From Methanobacteriota archaeon (lineage in GTDB: Archaea; Halobacteriota; Syntropharchaeia; JACQPP01): 6,397 bases of DNA. Made by a program: the position numbers and the translations under genes. The stretch covers positions 1 to 6,397 of the forward strand of contig JACQPP010000054.1 of NCBI GenBank assembly GCA_016207465.1, written 5' to 3'. Positions 1 through 6,064 of the stretch are shown piece by piece; within the stretch, counting starts at the first letter, position 1, and the number at the start of each line of letters is the position of its first letter. The notes beneath the pieces were generated by a model. That model had not been told where the DNA came from, did no database searches, and was given only the letters and a program-made list of their open reading frames with translations.

Positions 1-350
1 GCCTCGGCGGGCGCCGCGGCGGGAGCGGGGGCGGCGGGCTGCGCGACTTTCTGCTCGAGGGTTTCCAGGCGCCTGCGGAGGCGGACGACCTCGTTGCGCT
101 CGTCCATCTGGCGGTCTGTTTCCCCGAGCCGCTCCATGGCCTGGGTGAGGAACTGCTGGAACTGCTCGGGGGTGATGTCCCCCCGGGAGAGGCCTGCCTT
201 GGCGTCCTGGAGCTGGCGGCCCCAGCGGGAGCGCTCCTCCAGGAGCTCGTCCACGTTGCCCTCGGGGAAGAGGGCGCGCTTGAGGACCTCCAGGGACTCG
301 ATGCGGCGGCGAAGGGCCTCGATTTGTTGCCGGAGCAGGTCGTCGCCCAC
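1..350 (-). CDS. Coiled-coil protein of unknown function, N-terminal 116 residues (runs off the window)
   Basis: I do not recognise this gene. The reading frame is open from position 401 down to the window edge, and the only ATG/GTG/TTG at its head is the GTG at 350-348, so that is the start; the next in-frame ATG lies deep in the protein. The N-terminus is predicted helical and charged (GDDLLRQQIEALRRRIESLE), followed by a second helix pair around a turn, GLSRGDITPEQFQQFL (residues 53-68), a basic heptad stretch (about 88-102), and an Ala/Pro linker (from about 103) that continues past the edge. No signal peptide or membrane segment is visible in this part. It begins 16 bases after the stop of the 835-residue coiled-coil gene, so the two are probably co-transcribed. 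Its turn motif resembles residues 587-603 of that protein. No Shine-Dalgarno sequence precedes the GTG. It could be a scaffold or cytoskeletal-type protein; the C-terminal domain that would decide this is not in the window. Confidence 0.8.
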   Translation of the reverse strand, partial: MGDDLLRQQIEALRRRIESLEVLKRALFPEGNVDELLEERSRWGRQLQDAKAGLSRGDITPEQFQQFLTQAMERLGETDRQMDERNEVVRLRRRLETLEQKVAQPAAPAPAAAPAE

Positions 351-366
351 AGGAACCCGGGGGGGA

Positions 367-2874
367 CTATCGGTCCCCGTTGGAGTGCTGGTGGATGGCG
401 GTCATGAGTTTCTCCCGCTCCTGGACCAGGTCTTCGAGGCCCCGGCGGGTGTTGCGGGCGGTGAGGAGGGCGATTTCCCGCTGGAGGGACTCCACCTGGC
501 GCTCCAGGGACTCGGTGGAGCCGGTGAGCTCGCGGCCGCGGAGTTCCATCTCGAGGAAGCGGGGCTCGAACTCGCTGGGGATGCGCTCCAGGCGGCGCTG
601 GAGGTCGCGGCGGGAGGTCTCCAGTTCCTCGCGGAGGACCTCCTCCCGGCGCCCGGTGTCCTTGAGGGCCCGGCCCACCTGGCTGGAGACCACCTCCTCG
701 GCGACCCGGAGGACCTCCTTGCGGAAGTCGGCGAGGACGGCGCGGAACCGCTCCTCGTCCATGGCCTTGCGGGCCTGGTCGGAGAGGCGGGCCAGCTGGA
801 ACTTGAGCTCGTTGACGCGGGTCTCCATCTCCTTGGGGATGTGGGCGAATGTCTTCTCCAGGGCCCCCCGGAGGCGCTCCATCTCCTCCCGCTGGAACTT
901 CTCCCGGGACCGGTCCCACTCCTCCCGGGTGAGGAAGTTCCGGGCGATGTCGGCGAGTTCGCGGCTGGTCTTCTCGGCGGCCTCCACCCGCTTCGCCAGC
1001 CGCTCCCGGGTGGTGATGTCCTCCACCCGGGCGTCAATCTCCGCGAGGCGGTCCAAGTGCTCCCGGAGGGTCTCCTCGTAGGTCTGCGGGGATATCATCC
1101 CCTCCTCGTGCTTGATCTTCAGGGTGTCCAGGATGGTGAGGATGGACTCCTTCTCCCGGAGGAACTCCTCCAGGGTCCGGCTCTGGGCGCGGGTGCGCAC
1201 CAGTTCCTTCCGCATCTCCTCCACCTTCTTCTGGAGGACCTCCAGGTTCTCCAGGCGGTTGGCCACCGTCGCGTGGAGCTCGTTCTGCCGGGCCTCGACG
1301 CCGGCGAGGCGTTTCTGGAGCCCTTCCACCCCCGCGGTGGCCTGGGCGACCCGGGACTCGACCTTCTCGGGGATGGACTTGACCCCCTCCTCGAGGGTGG
1401 TGCGCAGCTTCTCCACCCCCTCCATCTTCCGGTTCATCAGAATCTCGGCCCTCCGCAGTTCCTCCGAGACCGCCTCCTTGACCTCGGCGGTCACCTCCCG
1501 CTGGAGGGTCTTCCGGAGCTCGGGGGGGATCTCCACCTTGTGGATGCGCTCCTCCAGCCCCTTCCGCACCTCTGCGATGTCCTCCTCCTGGATGCGCTTC
1601 CGCAGGGTCTCCAGGTCCTCCGGGGTGAGGAGGCTGGCTTTGGCGAGCTTCTCCAGGAGGCCGCTCTGCTCCTCCACCATCCGCAGGAGCCGCCCGGTGC
1701 GCCGCACCTCGTCAATCTGGGCCTCCACGATGGCAAGTCCCTCCTTGTCCTTCGCCGCCTCCAGCTGGGCCTTCTCCTTGAGGAGGGTGTCCAGGTCGGG
1801 CCGGGAGATGGCCCGCTTGAGGAGGCCCCGCAGGTTCTCCACCTCCTCCCACAACTGCTGGGGGGGCCCCTCCACCTTCCGGATGCGGTCGTCGAAGTGG
1901 GCCACCCCCTGGACCAGACCCCCCATCTCCTTCTGCGCCTCCTCGATGAGGGGCCGGAGGGACTTCTCCAGCTCCAGGAGCTTGGCGTCCTCCACCTTCA
2001 CCAGGGCCTCCAGGTCGGGCTTCTTGGTGTAGTCCTTCATCTCGTCAATGGAGACGAAGCCCTTGGTGCGGGTCTCCAGGGAGTCCAGGGTCTTGGTCAT
2101 CTCCCGGGCCAGCTCGTCCAGGGTCTCCACCTTCCCCACCGTGGTGTCCAGCACCAGGAGCTTGGTGGAGAGTTCGCCGAAGATGGACTCGGTCTTGGCC
2201 GCCATGCGGTCAATGTATTTCTTGGCCTCGTCGGCCCGCTCGGCCTGCTCGGTGGTCATCTTCTGGAGCTCCACCAGGTTCTCCAGCCCCTTGATCTTGT
2301 CCAGCACCTCCCGGAACTGGCGCACGTCGTCCCCGAACCGCTCCAGCAGCCGCTCCAGCTTCTCGGTGCGAACCCCCAACTGGGTGATGGACTTCTCCTT
2401 CCGCTCCAGCTCCTTGGCGATCTCCGAGGGCTTCACCTCCTCGAAGACCGCCTTGATGAGCTCGAAGTCCGCCTCCATCAGCCCCATGGAGCGCTCGCGC
2501 TCCAGCCCCATGGTCCGCAGCTCGCCGATCTGCTCCGACATGCGGGCGAGGCGGTCGTCCATCCGCGCCCGGGACTCCTCGGCGGCCGAGAGGCGCCCAT
2601 CCATCTTCTCAATCCGCAGGACCAGCTCCTCGACCCCCGGGGCCTTCTCCTCCTCCCGCCCCCGGGCCGCCTCCTCCACCTCCATCCGGGCCGCCTTCTC
2701 CTCGCTCGTCTCCCCCAGCTTCCCCGCCTCGTCCTCCTGCCGGGCCGGGTCGGCGGGCTTCCCGGGGGCCTCCGGGGCCCCGCCGGCCGGGGCGGCCCCC
2801 GGGGTCTCCTCCTTCTTCTCCCCTGCCTTCTCCTCCTCCTTCTTCTTACCGAAGAGGGCCATGAAAAGCAACAT
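367..2874 (-). CDS. Very long coiled-coil protein (835 aa) of unknown function
   Basis: The protein is almost entirely charged, heptad-patterned helix. Residues 11-80 form a low-complexity Lys/Glu/Ala/Pro tail. From about 81 to 275 there is a block with the phrase SEQIGELRTM (113-122), which I recall from long, uncharacterised archaeal coiled-coil proteins; this is memory, not a search. Helical segments then continue, broken by prolines near 285, 337, 359, 418 and 450. A turn motif, EEGMISPQTYEETL (590-603), sits between helices, and the C-terminus (about 740-825) is again coiled coil. There is no Walker A motif, no signal peptide and no clear membrane span, so an SMC/Rad50 ATPase is unlikely. 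A structural, scaffolding or motility-accessory role is possible but unproven. Two starts compete: ATG at 2874 and ATG at 2862, which gives MALFGKKKEEE. The TATA-like box spacing favours 2874 with a very short leader; 2862 makes the more natural N-terminus. It follows tyrS by 63 bases and precedes the second coiled-coil gene by 16. Confidence 0.88.
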   Translation of the reverse strand: MLLFMALFGKKKEEEKAGEKKEETPGAAPAGGAPEAPGKPADPARQEDEAGKLGETSEEKAARMEVEEAARGREEEKAPGVEELVLRIEKMDGRLSAAEESRARMDDRLARMSEQIGELRTMGLERERSMGLMEADFELIKAVFEEVKPSEIAKELERKEKSITQLGVRTEKLERLLERFGDDVRQFREVLDKIKGLENLVELQKMTTEQAERADEAKKYIDRMAAKTESIFGELSTKLLVLDTTVGKVETLDELAREMTKTLDSLETRTKGFVSIDEMKDYTKKPDLEALVKVEDAKLLELEKSLRPLIEEAQKEMGGLVQGVAHFDDRIRKVEGPPQQLWEEVENLRGLLKRAISRPDLDTLLKEKAQLEAAKDKEGLAIVEAQIDEVRRTGRLLRMVEEQSGLLEKLAKASLLTPEDLETLRKRIQEEDIAEVRKGLEERIHKVEIPPELRKTLQREVTAEVKEAVSEELRRAEILMNRKMEGVEKLRTTLEEGVKSIPEKVESRVAQATAGVEGLQKRLAGVEARQNELHATVANRLENLEVLQKKVEEMRKELVRTRAQSRTLEEFLREKESILTILDTLKIKHEEGMISPQTYEETLREHLDRLAEIDARVEDITTRERLAKRVEAAEKTSRELADIARNFLTREEWDRSREKFQREEMERLRGALEKTFAHIPKEMETRVNELKFQLARLSDQARKAMDEERFRAVLADFRKEVLRVAEEVVSSQVGRALKDTGRREEVLREELETSRRDLQRRLERIPSEFEPRFLEMELRGRELTGSTESLERQVESLQREIALLTARNTRRGLEDLVQEREKLMTAIHQHSNGDR

Positions 2875-2900
2875 CGCCCTAAAGACTATACGACCTCGCG

Positions 2901-2911
2901 GATAAATATTT
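2901..2911 (-). promoter_or_regulatory. TATA-like box (box A) for the 835-aa coiled-coil gene
   Basis: On the minus strand this reads AAATATTTATC, an AT-rich island in GC-rich surroundings, preceded by a purine-rich GGGCAACA that could serve as a BRE. Archaeal transcription usually starts about 25 bases downstream of the box centre, which would be near 2880. That gives only about 6 leader bases before the ATG at 2874, or about 18 before the ATG at 2862. It implies that the coiled-coil pair can be transcribed independently of tyrS. Confidence 0.55.
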
Positions 2912-2937
2912 GTTGCCCGAATATCGAGTGCGGTGGC

Positions 2938-3996
2938 CTATGTGTTCAGTATTTGGAGGATTTCGGGGTGGGCCTCGAAGTAGCGCCGGGGGGACTCCAG
3001 CATTTTCGCCAGGGCGTCCCCGGCGGCCCGTTTGAGGTCGGCGGGGTGGAGTTTGCCCTCCCGGTAGAGGCCCTCCAGTTCGGGGTAGGTCCCAATCTGG
3101 AGGCTTCCCCCGTGTTTGGCCTCGCGCTCCACGGCGAGGGGCCCCTGGGGGAAGAGGAGGAGTTCGCAGATGCGCAGAACCGGGTTGTCCCGGGTCTCCT
3201 TGGGGGGACAGTAGGCAGCTTGGAGTTTCCTCTGGATTTCGGCGGGGCTGTCGTGGAGGAAGATGCAGTTGGAGGGCCTGGATTTGCTCATCTTGCCGGA
3301 GACCTGGAGGTCCATGTTCTCGTCCTCGTCGAGGCCGGCGCGGCGGGGGCTCGTGAGCCCGGGGAGCAGGCCGTGGTGGACGGCCACCGGCTTTTGCCGC
3401 CCCAGGGCGGGGGCCAGCTCGCGGGCCAGCATGTGGGCCTTCCTCTGGTCCATCCCCGCGTGGGCAATCTGGACATCCATGTGGAAGAGGTCGGCCACCT
3501 GCATGGGGGTGTAGAGCATGTCGGCCACCGTGTTGGCCTCCTCCCGGGTGCGCCCCATGATGGTGAGGGTCCGCTGGGCCCGGGGGAGGGTGGTCTCGCG
3601 GGCCACCGCCACCACCCGGGTCCAGTAGTCCAGGTCCTGGTAGAGTTCCGAGGCATAGACGAACCGGGTCTTCTCGATGCCCAGGGCGCGGAAGCCCGCG
3701 GTGTAATACTGGCGGCCCACCCGCCGGATGGCCTCCAGGTCCCCCCCGAGCTTGCGGTTGATCCAGGTGTGGTAGTCCGCCAGGAAAATCGAGGTCTGGA
3801 TTCCGGCCTCCTCGAAGTCGCGGAGTTTCATGGCGGTGAGGAGCCCCGAGCCCAGGTGGAGCAGGCCGGAGATTTCGAAGCCGATGTAGTGGCGGGGGCG
3901 GGCCTCGGTCTCCAAGAGCTGGCGGAGGTCCCCGGGGGTCACCACCTCCACCACCGGCGGGCGGGAGACCAGCTCCAGTCGGCGCTCCAAATCCAT
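2938..3996 (-). CDS. tyrS: Tyrosyl-tRNA synthetase, archaeal/eukaryotic type
   Basis: This class I synthetase attaches tyrosine to tRNA-Tyr in the cytosol using ATP. At 352 residues it has the usual size of the compact archaeal form. The nucleotide-binding HIGH-type motif is HLGS (47-50), within YIGFEISGLLHLGSG, a wording I associate with Thermoplasma-type enzymes. The second signature, KMSKS, is at 235-239. By alignment with the Methanocaldococcus jannaschii enzyme, the tyrosine-pocket residues are all present: Tyr37 (Mj Tyr32), Tyr162 (Tyr151), Gln166 (Gln155), Asp169 (Asp158) and Gln184 (Gln173) in GMDQRKAHMLARE. The conserved YCPP follows the KMSKS loop at 262-265. There is no separate C-terminal S4 domain, as expected for the archaeal type. 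The ATG at 3996 is chosen because the protein then begins in register with its homologues. It is preceded by a TATA-like box and a perfect inverted repeat, so its transcription may be controlled. It could in principle be confused with TrpRS, but the GMDQRK motif and the length favour TyrRS. Confidence 0.96.
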   Translation of the reverse strand: MDLERRLELVSRPPVVEVVTPGDLRQLLETEARPRHYIGFEISGLLHLGSGLLTAMKLRDFEEAGIQTSIFLADYHTWINRKLGGDLEAIRRVGRQYYTAGFRALGIEKTRFVYASELYQDLDYWTRVVAVARETTLPRAQRTLTIMGRTREEANTVADMLYTPMQVADLFHMDVQIAHAGMDQRKAHMLARELAPALGRQKPVAVHHGLLPGLTSPRRAGLDEDENMDLQVSGKMSKSRPSNCIFLHDSPAEIQRKLQAAYCPPKETRDNPVLRICELLLFPQGPLAVEREAKHGGSLQIGTYPELEGLYREGKLHPADLKRAAGDALAKMLESPRRYFEAHPEILQILNT

Positions 3997-3997
3997 G

Positions 3998-4032
3998 TTT
4001 TTTCCCTGCTCGCTCTGCTCGCAGGGAAAAAA
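3998..4032. repeat. Perfect 12-bp inverted repeat between the tyrS TATA-like box and start codon
   Basis: The arms are TTTTTTCCCTGC (3998-4009) and GCAGGGAAAAAA (4021-4032), fully complementary, with an 11-base spacer. One arm abuts the tyrS start codon with one base between, and the other abuts the TATA-like box. The expected transcription start (about 4010) falls at the spacer. If transcripts start there, only one arm would be in the leader, so the repeat would act as a DNA operator rather than an RNA hairpin. It is not a classical terminator: on both strands the hairpin is followed by A-residues rather than T-residues. The minus-strand arm also contains AGGGA 6 bases before the ATG, which may act as a weak ribosome binding site. 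Confidence 0.85.
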
Positions 4033-4040
4033 GATAAAGG
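4033..4040 (-). promoter_or_regulatory. TATA-like box for tyrS
   Basis: The minus strand reads CCTTTATC, preceded by GGAACAA, which is a plausible BRE. Its centre is about 40 bases before the tyrS ATG, which predicts a start of transcription near 4010 and a leader of roughly 15 bases. It directly abuts the 12-bp inverted repeat. Confidence 0.45.
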
Positions 4041-4076
4041 TTGTTCCGGGTGGGGCTCGGTAGAAACTCCATTTTA

Positions 4077-4151
4077 TGAAATTTTTGCCGTGCCGACTAC
4101 GTTGTAGTCCGGCAGTTGCCTACGTAGTAGGCAACTAAGGCAAAAATTTCA
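4077..4151. repeat. 75-bp palindromic element: 13-bp terminal inverted repeats, two internal hairpins, TTTA flanks
   Basis: The ends TGAAATTTTTGCC (4077-4089) and GGCAAAAATTTCA (4139-4151) are perfect inverted repeats; counting the flanking A and T makes 14 bp. Inside are two hairpins. The first has arms GCCGACTAC (4092-4100) and GTAGTCCGGC (4104-4113) with one bulged C and a GTT loop. The second has arms GTTGCCTAC (4115-4123) and GTAGGCAAC (4127-4135) with a GTA loop. The whole folds as a three-way junction on either strand. The same four bases, TTTA, lie on both sides (4073-4076 and 4152-4155), as a target-site duplication would. The element carries no gene. It may be a miniature inverted-repeat transposable element, a structured 3' end for pncA mRNA, or a protein-binding palindrome. 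The right end overlaps the pncA stop codon. Confidence 0.8.
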
Positions 4152-4739
4152 TTTAATGAACTCGATGGACTTCGAGTCCTCCACCGTCCCCTTCAGGATA
4201 GTGGTGATGTGGTGCAGGGCATACTCCTGCGCGTAGTCCGAGAGGGCTCGCACACAGTCCCGGGCCACCGCCACCCGGTATCCCCGCAGGGCGGCGTCGG
4301 AGGCCGTGTGGAGCACGCAGATGTTGGTGCAGACCCCGGTGAACACCAGGGTCTCGACCTCCCGGCGCTCCAGGAACTCCTCCAGGTCGGTCCGGTGGAA
4401 CCCGGTGTAGGAGCCCTTCTTCACCCGGTAGTCCCTCCCCCGGGGCCGGAGGTCCCCGATGACCTCCGCCCCCCAGGTGTCCCGGATGCAGTGGCTGGGC
4501 CAGATGGCGAAGTGCTCCCGGTCGTCCGGGGGGTGCCAGTCCTGGGTGTAGACCACCGGGGCCCCGGCGAGGCGGGCCCGGTTCAGCAGGGCCGAGAGGC
4601 GGGGGACGATATCGAGGGCGCCGGGGACGCAGAGGGTCCCCCGGGGCTCGCAGAAGTCGTTCTGCATGTCCATCACCATCACCGCGGTCCCGCGGGCGGG
4701 GAGGGCCAACGGAGGCGGCTTCGTGGTCCTGGGGGCCAT
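4149..4739 (-). CDS. pncA: Nicotinamidase-like cysteine hydrolase (isochorismatase superfamily)
   Basis: This enzyme is expected to hydrolyse nicotinamide to nicotinate and ammonia, the first step of NAD salvage. In numbering from the ATG at 4739 (196 aa), the catalytic triad is Asp24 in MDMQNDF, Lys108 in KKGSYTGF and Cys141 in GVCTNICV, with the family's cis-peptide at Val136-Cys137. A metal site typical of nicotinamidases is also present: Asp67 and His69 in TQDWHP, and His83 in WPSHC. Those metal ligands separate it from plain isochorismatases, and the divergent neighbour pncB supports the role; still, the short loop between the metal ligands resembles generic members, so the substrate is not certain. 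The frame is open to an ATG at 4793, but those extra 18 residues lie across the AT-rich promoter zone and look unlike the family. GGGGGTG touches the 4739 ATG, too close for a normal ribosome binding site. The stop codon TGA lies within the palindromic element. Confidence 0.87.
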   Translation of the reverse strand: MAPRTTKPPPLALPARGTAVMVMDMQNDFCEPRGTLCVPGALDIVPRLSALLNRARLAGAPVVYTQDWHPPDDREHFAIWPSHCIRDTWGAEVIGDLRPRGRDYRVKKGSYTGFHRTDLEEFLERREVETLVFTGVCTNICVLHTASDAALRGYRVAVARDCVRALSDYAQEYALHHITTILKGTVEDSKSIEFIK

Positions 4740-4776
4740 CACCCCCGGTTGGGGCCCGACGCTACAAGACGGTTTC

Positions 4777-4783
4777 GATAATG
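4777..4783. promoter_or_regulatory. Candidate shared TATA-like box between pncA and pncB
   Basis: The AT-richer patch reads GATAATG on the plus strand and CATTATC on the minus strand, the latter preceded by CCAAAAA. Placing starts of transcription about 26 bases to each side gives about 4754 for pncA and about 4806 for pncB. These would be short leaders to the ATGs at 4739 and 4817. No second AT-rich candidate exists in the gap. The match to a TATA consensus is weak on the plus strand. Confidence 0.35.
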
Positions 4784-4816
4784 TTTTTGGCATGAGGCCG
4801 CGAGATGTATCCGCTC

Positions 4817-5971
4817 ATGTCACGCTTTTCCCTTGCCTCGGAGGAGGAGATTCGCCGCGGGGAGACCACCGACCTCTACTTCCTCCACACCGAGGAGGTC
4901 CTCCGGCGGGAGGGGCGGAACCCGCGGGTGACGGCGGAGGTGGCCCTCTACAAGCCGGGGGCCTGGGGAATCCTGGCGGGGCTCCGGGAGGCCACCTCCC
5001 TGCTGGAGGGGAGGCCGGTGGACGTGTGGGCCATGCAGGAGGGGGACCTCTTCCGGGGGGACGAGCCGGTGCTCCGCATCACGGGGCGCTACCTGGATTT
5101 CGCCCGCTGGGAGACCCCCCTGCTGGGGCTCCTCTGCCAGGCCAGCGGCGTGGCCACCAAGGCCGCCCGCATCCGGCTCGCCGCCGGGGACCGCCATGTC
5201 CTCTCCTTCGGGACCCGCCGCATGCACCCGGCCCTCTCCCCGTATATTGAGTGCGCGGCCCTCATCGGGGGGGCCGACGGGGTCTCCAACGTCGCGGGGG
5301 CCCGGGCCCTCGGAGTCCAGGCCGCCGGGACCATGCCCCACTCCCTCGTCCTCTGCCTCGGAGACCCCCCGCGGGCCTTCCGGGCCTTCGACCAGGCTCT
5401 CTCCTCCTCAGTCCCCCGCATCTGCCTGGTGGACACCCTCTGGGACGAGAAAACCGAGGCCCTCGCCGCCCTCCAGGCCCTCGGAAAACGGCTGAAAGGG
5501 GTGCGCCTCGACACCCCCTCCTCCCGCCGGGGCAACATGGCCCGCATCGTGCGCGAAGTAAGATGGGAATTAGACGTCCACGGGGGCAGGCACGTGGAAA
5601 TCTGGGTGAGCGGAGGACTCGACGAAGAGGAGGTCCGGCTCCTCCGGGACCACGTGGACGGTTTCGGCGTCGGGACCTCCATCGCCAACGCCCCCTCCAT
5701 TGACTTCGCCCTCGACATCATCGAGGTGGAGGGGAAACCCCGCGCCAAGAGGGGCAAACTCTCCGGGGCCAAGCAGGTGTGGAGAGAACCCCGCACCCTC
5801 CGCGGACAGGTCCTCCGCCAGGGCCAGCCGGGCCCCCGGGGCTGGAAGCCCCAACTGACGCCCCTCCTGCGGAAGGGCCGCCCCCTCCGGAGACTCACGC
5901 TGGACGAGGCCCGGGCAAGGGCCCGGAGGCAGTTGAAAATCGTGGAGAAACACCCGGAACAATTCCGATAG
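4817..5971 (+). CDS. pncB: Nicotinate phosphoribosyltransferase, archaeal type
   Basis: This enzyme joins nicotinate to PRPP to make nicotinate mononucleotide, usually with ATP hydrolysis, feeding NAD synthesis (Preiss-Handler pathway). The 384-residue protein, as I recall the Thermoplasma acidophilum enzyme, matches it through the core: SFGTRRMHPA (130-139), IGGADGVSN (150-158), GTMPHS with the presumed phosphorylated His175, RLDTPSSRRGN (230-240) and WVSGGLDE (263-270), then FGVGTSI (283-289) for phosphate and PRPP binding, and KRGKLSG (311-317). The start is set at 4817 rather than the in-frame ATG at 4805 because MSRFSLASEEEI then lines up residue for residue with the Thermoplasma N-terminus. 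The C-terminal region after KLSG is Arg/Pro-rich and contains no cysteine, whereas the Thermoplasma enzyme has a four-cysteine zinc-knuckle-like segment there. It is divergent from pncA, with which it forms a two-step salvage module. Confidence 0.95.
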   Translation: MSRFSLASEEEIRRGETTDLYFLHTEEVLRREGRNPRVTAEVALYKPGAWGILAGLREATSLLEGRPVDVWAMQEGDLFRGDEPVLRITGRYLDFARWETPLLGLLCQASGVATKAARIRLAAGDRHVLSFGTRRMHPALSPYIECAALIGGADGVSNVAGARALGVQAAGTMPHSLVLCLGDPPRAFRAFDQALSSSVPRICLVDTLWDEKTEALAALQALGKRLKGVRLDTPSSRRGNMARIVREVRWELDVHGGRHVEIWVSGGLDEEEVRLLRDHVDGFGVGTSIANAPSIDFALDIIEVEGKPRAKRGKLSGAKQVWREPRTLRGQVLRQGQPGPRGWKPQLTPLLRKGRPLRRLTLDEARARARRQLKIVEKHPEQFR

Positions 5972-5989
5972 CCTGCGGGCCGATTCCAG

Positions 5990-6018
5990 ATGGTTTCCCC
6001 CGGGTTTCAGGGAACCAT
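5990..6018 (+). terminator. Hairpin downstream of pncB, possible 3'-end structure
   Basis: The arms ATGGTTTCCC (5990-5999) and GGGAACCAT (6010-6018) pair with one bulged T and a loop of 10 bases. It begins 19 bases after the pncB stop. An A/G-rich stretch follows rather than a T-run, so it is not a standard intrinsic terminator. It could stabilise the pncB 3' end or be fortuitous. Confidence 0.35.
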
Positions 6019-6029
6019 TAAGAGAAGAA

Positions 6030-6039
6030 AACATATGTA
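6030..6039 (+). promoter_or_regulatory. TATA-like box for the surface-protein gene
   Basis: The sequence AACATATGTA lies in the only AT-rich part of this gap and is preceded by purine-rich AGAGAAGA, a plausible BRE. Its centre is about 30 bases before the ATG at 6065, placing transcription start at about 6060, so the mRNA would be leaderless or nearly so. Confidence 0.5.
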
Positions 6040-6064
6040 AAACCAAACGTTACTCCTATCCACC

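Noticed and set aside
367..2874. The 835-aa protein as an SMC or Rad50 type ATPase
   Set aside because: There is no Walker A motif near the N-terminus and no ABC signature or Walker B motif near the C-terminus; only the coiled-coil character is shared.
2879..4072. A 397-codon minus-strand frame beginning just left of the palindromic element
   Set aside because: It overlaps tyrS in another frame and is Pro/Gly/Arg-rich without recognisable motifs; tyrS has all its catalytic residues.
94..4107. A 1337-codon open frame on the plus strand, antisense to the partial gene, the 835-aa gene and tyrS
   Set aside because: It is a shadow. The opposite genes are GC-rich and full of GAG and CAG codons, whose complements read as Leu codons and rarely make stops. 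The translation is Leu/Gly/His-rich with no domain, while the minus-strand frames carry tyrS motifs and heptads. It crosses two intergenic gaps only because these lack stops in that frame.
4124..4126. The GTA loop of the second hairpin as a tyrosine-anticodon mimic linked to TyrRS
   Set aside because: It is a three-base loop closed by a stem, not a seven-base anticodon loop; the sister hairpin has GTT, and the element lies nearer pncA's end than the tyrS leader. Most likely coincidence.
4076..4152. The palindromic element as an integron attC site or a tRNA-like cloverleaf
   Set aside because: The ends do not carry the RYYYAAC and GTTRRRY core sites of attC, there are only two arms inside the outer stem, and there is no T-loop sequence or CCA end.
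4740..4793. An 18-residue N-terminal extension of PncA from the ATG at 4793
   Set aside because: It lacks similarity to the family, covers the only promoter-like AT-rich patch, and would leave just 11 bp to the plus-strand frame.
5779..6021. An 80-codon plus-strand frame over the end of pncB
   Set aside because: It is Pro/Gly-rich, overlaps pncB in a different frame and has no motif, so it is a compositional shadow.
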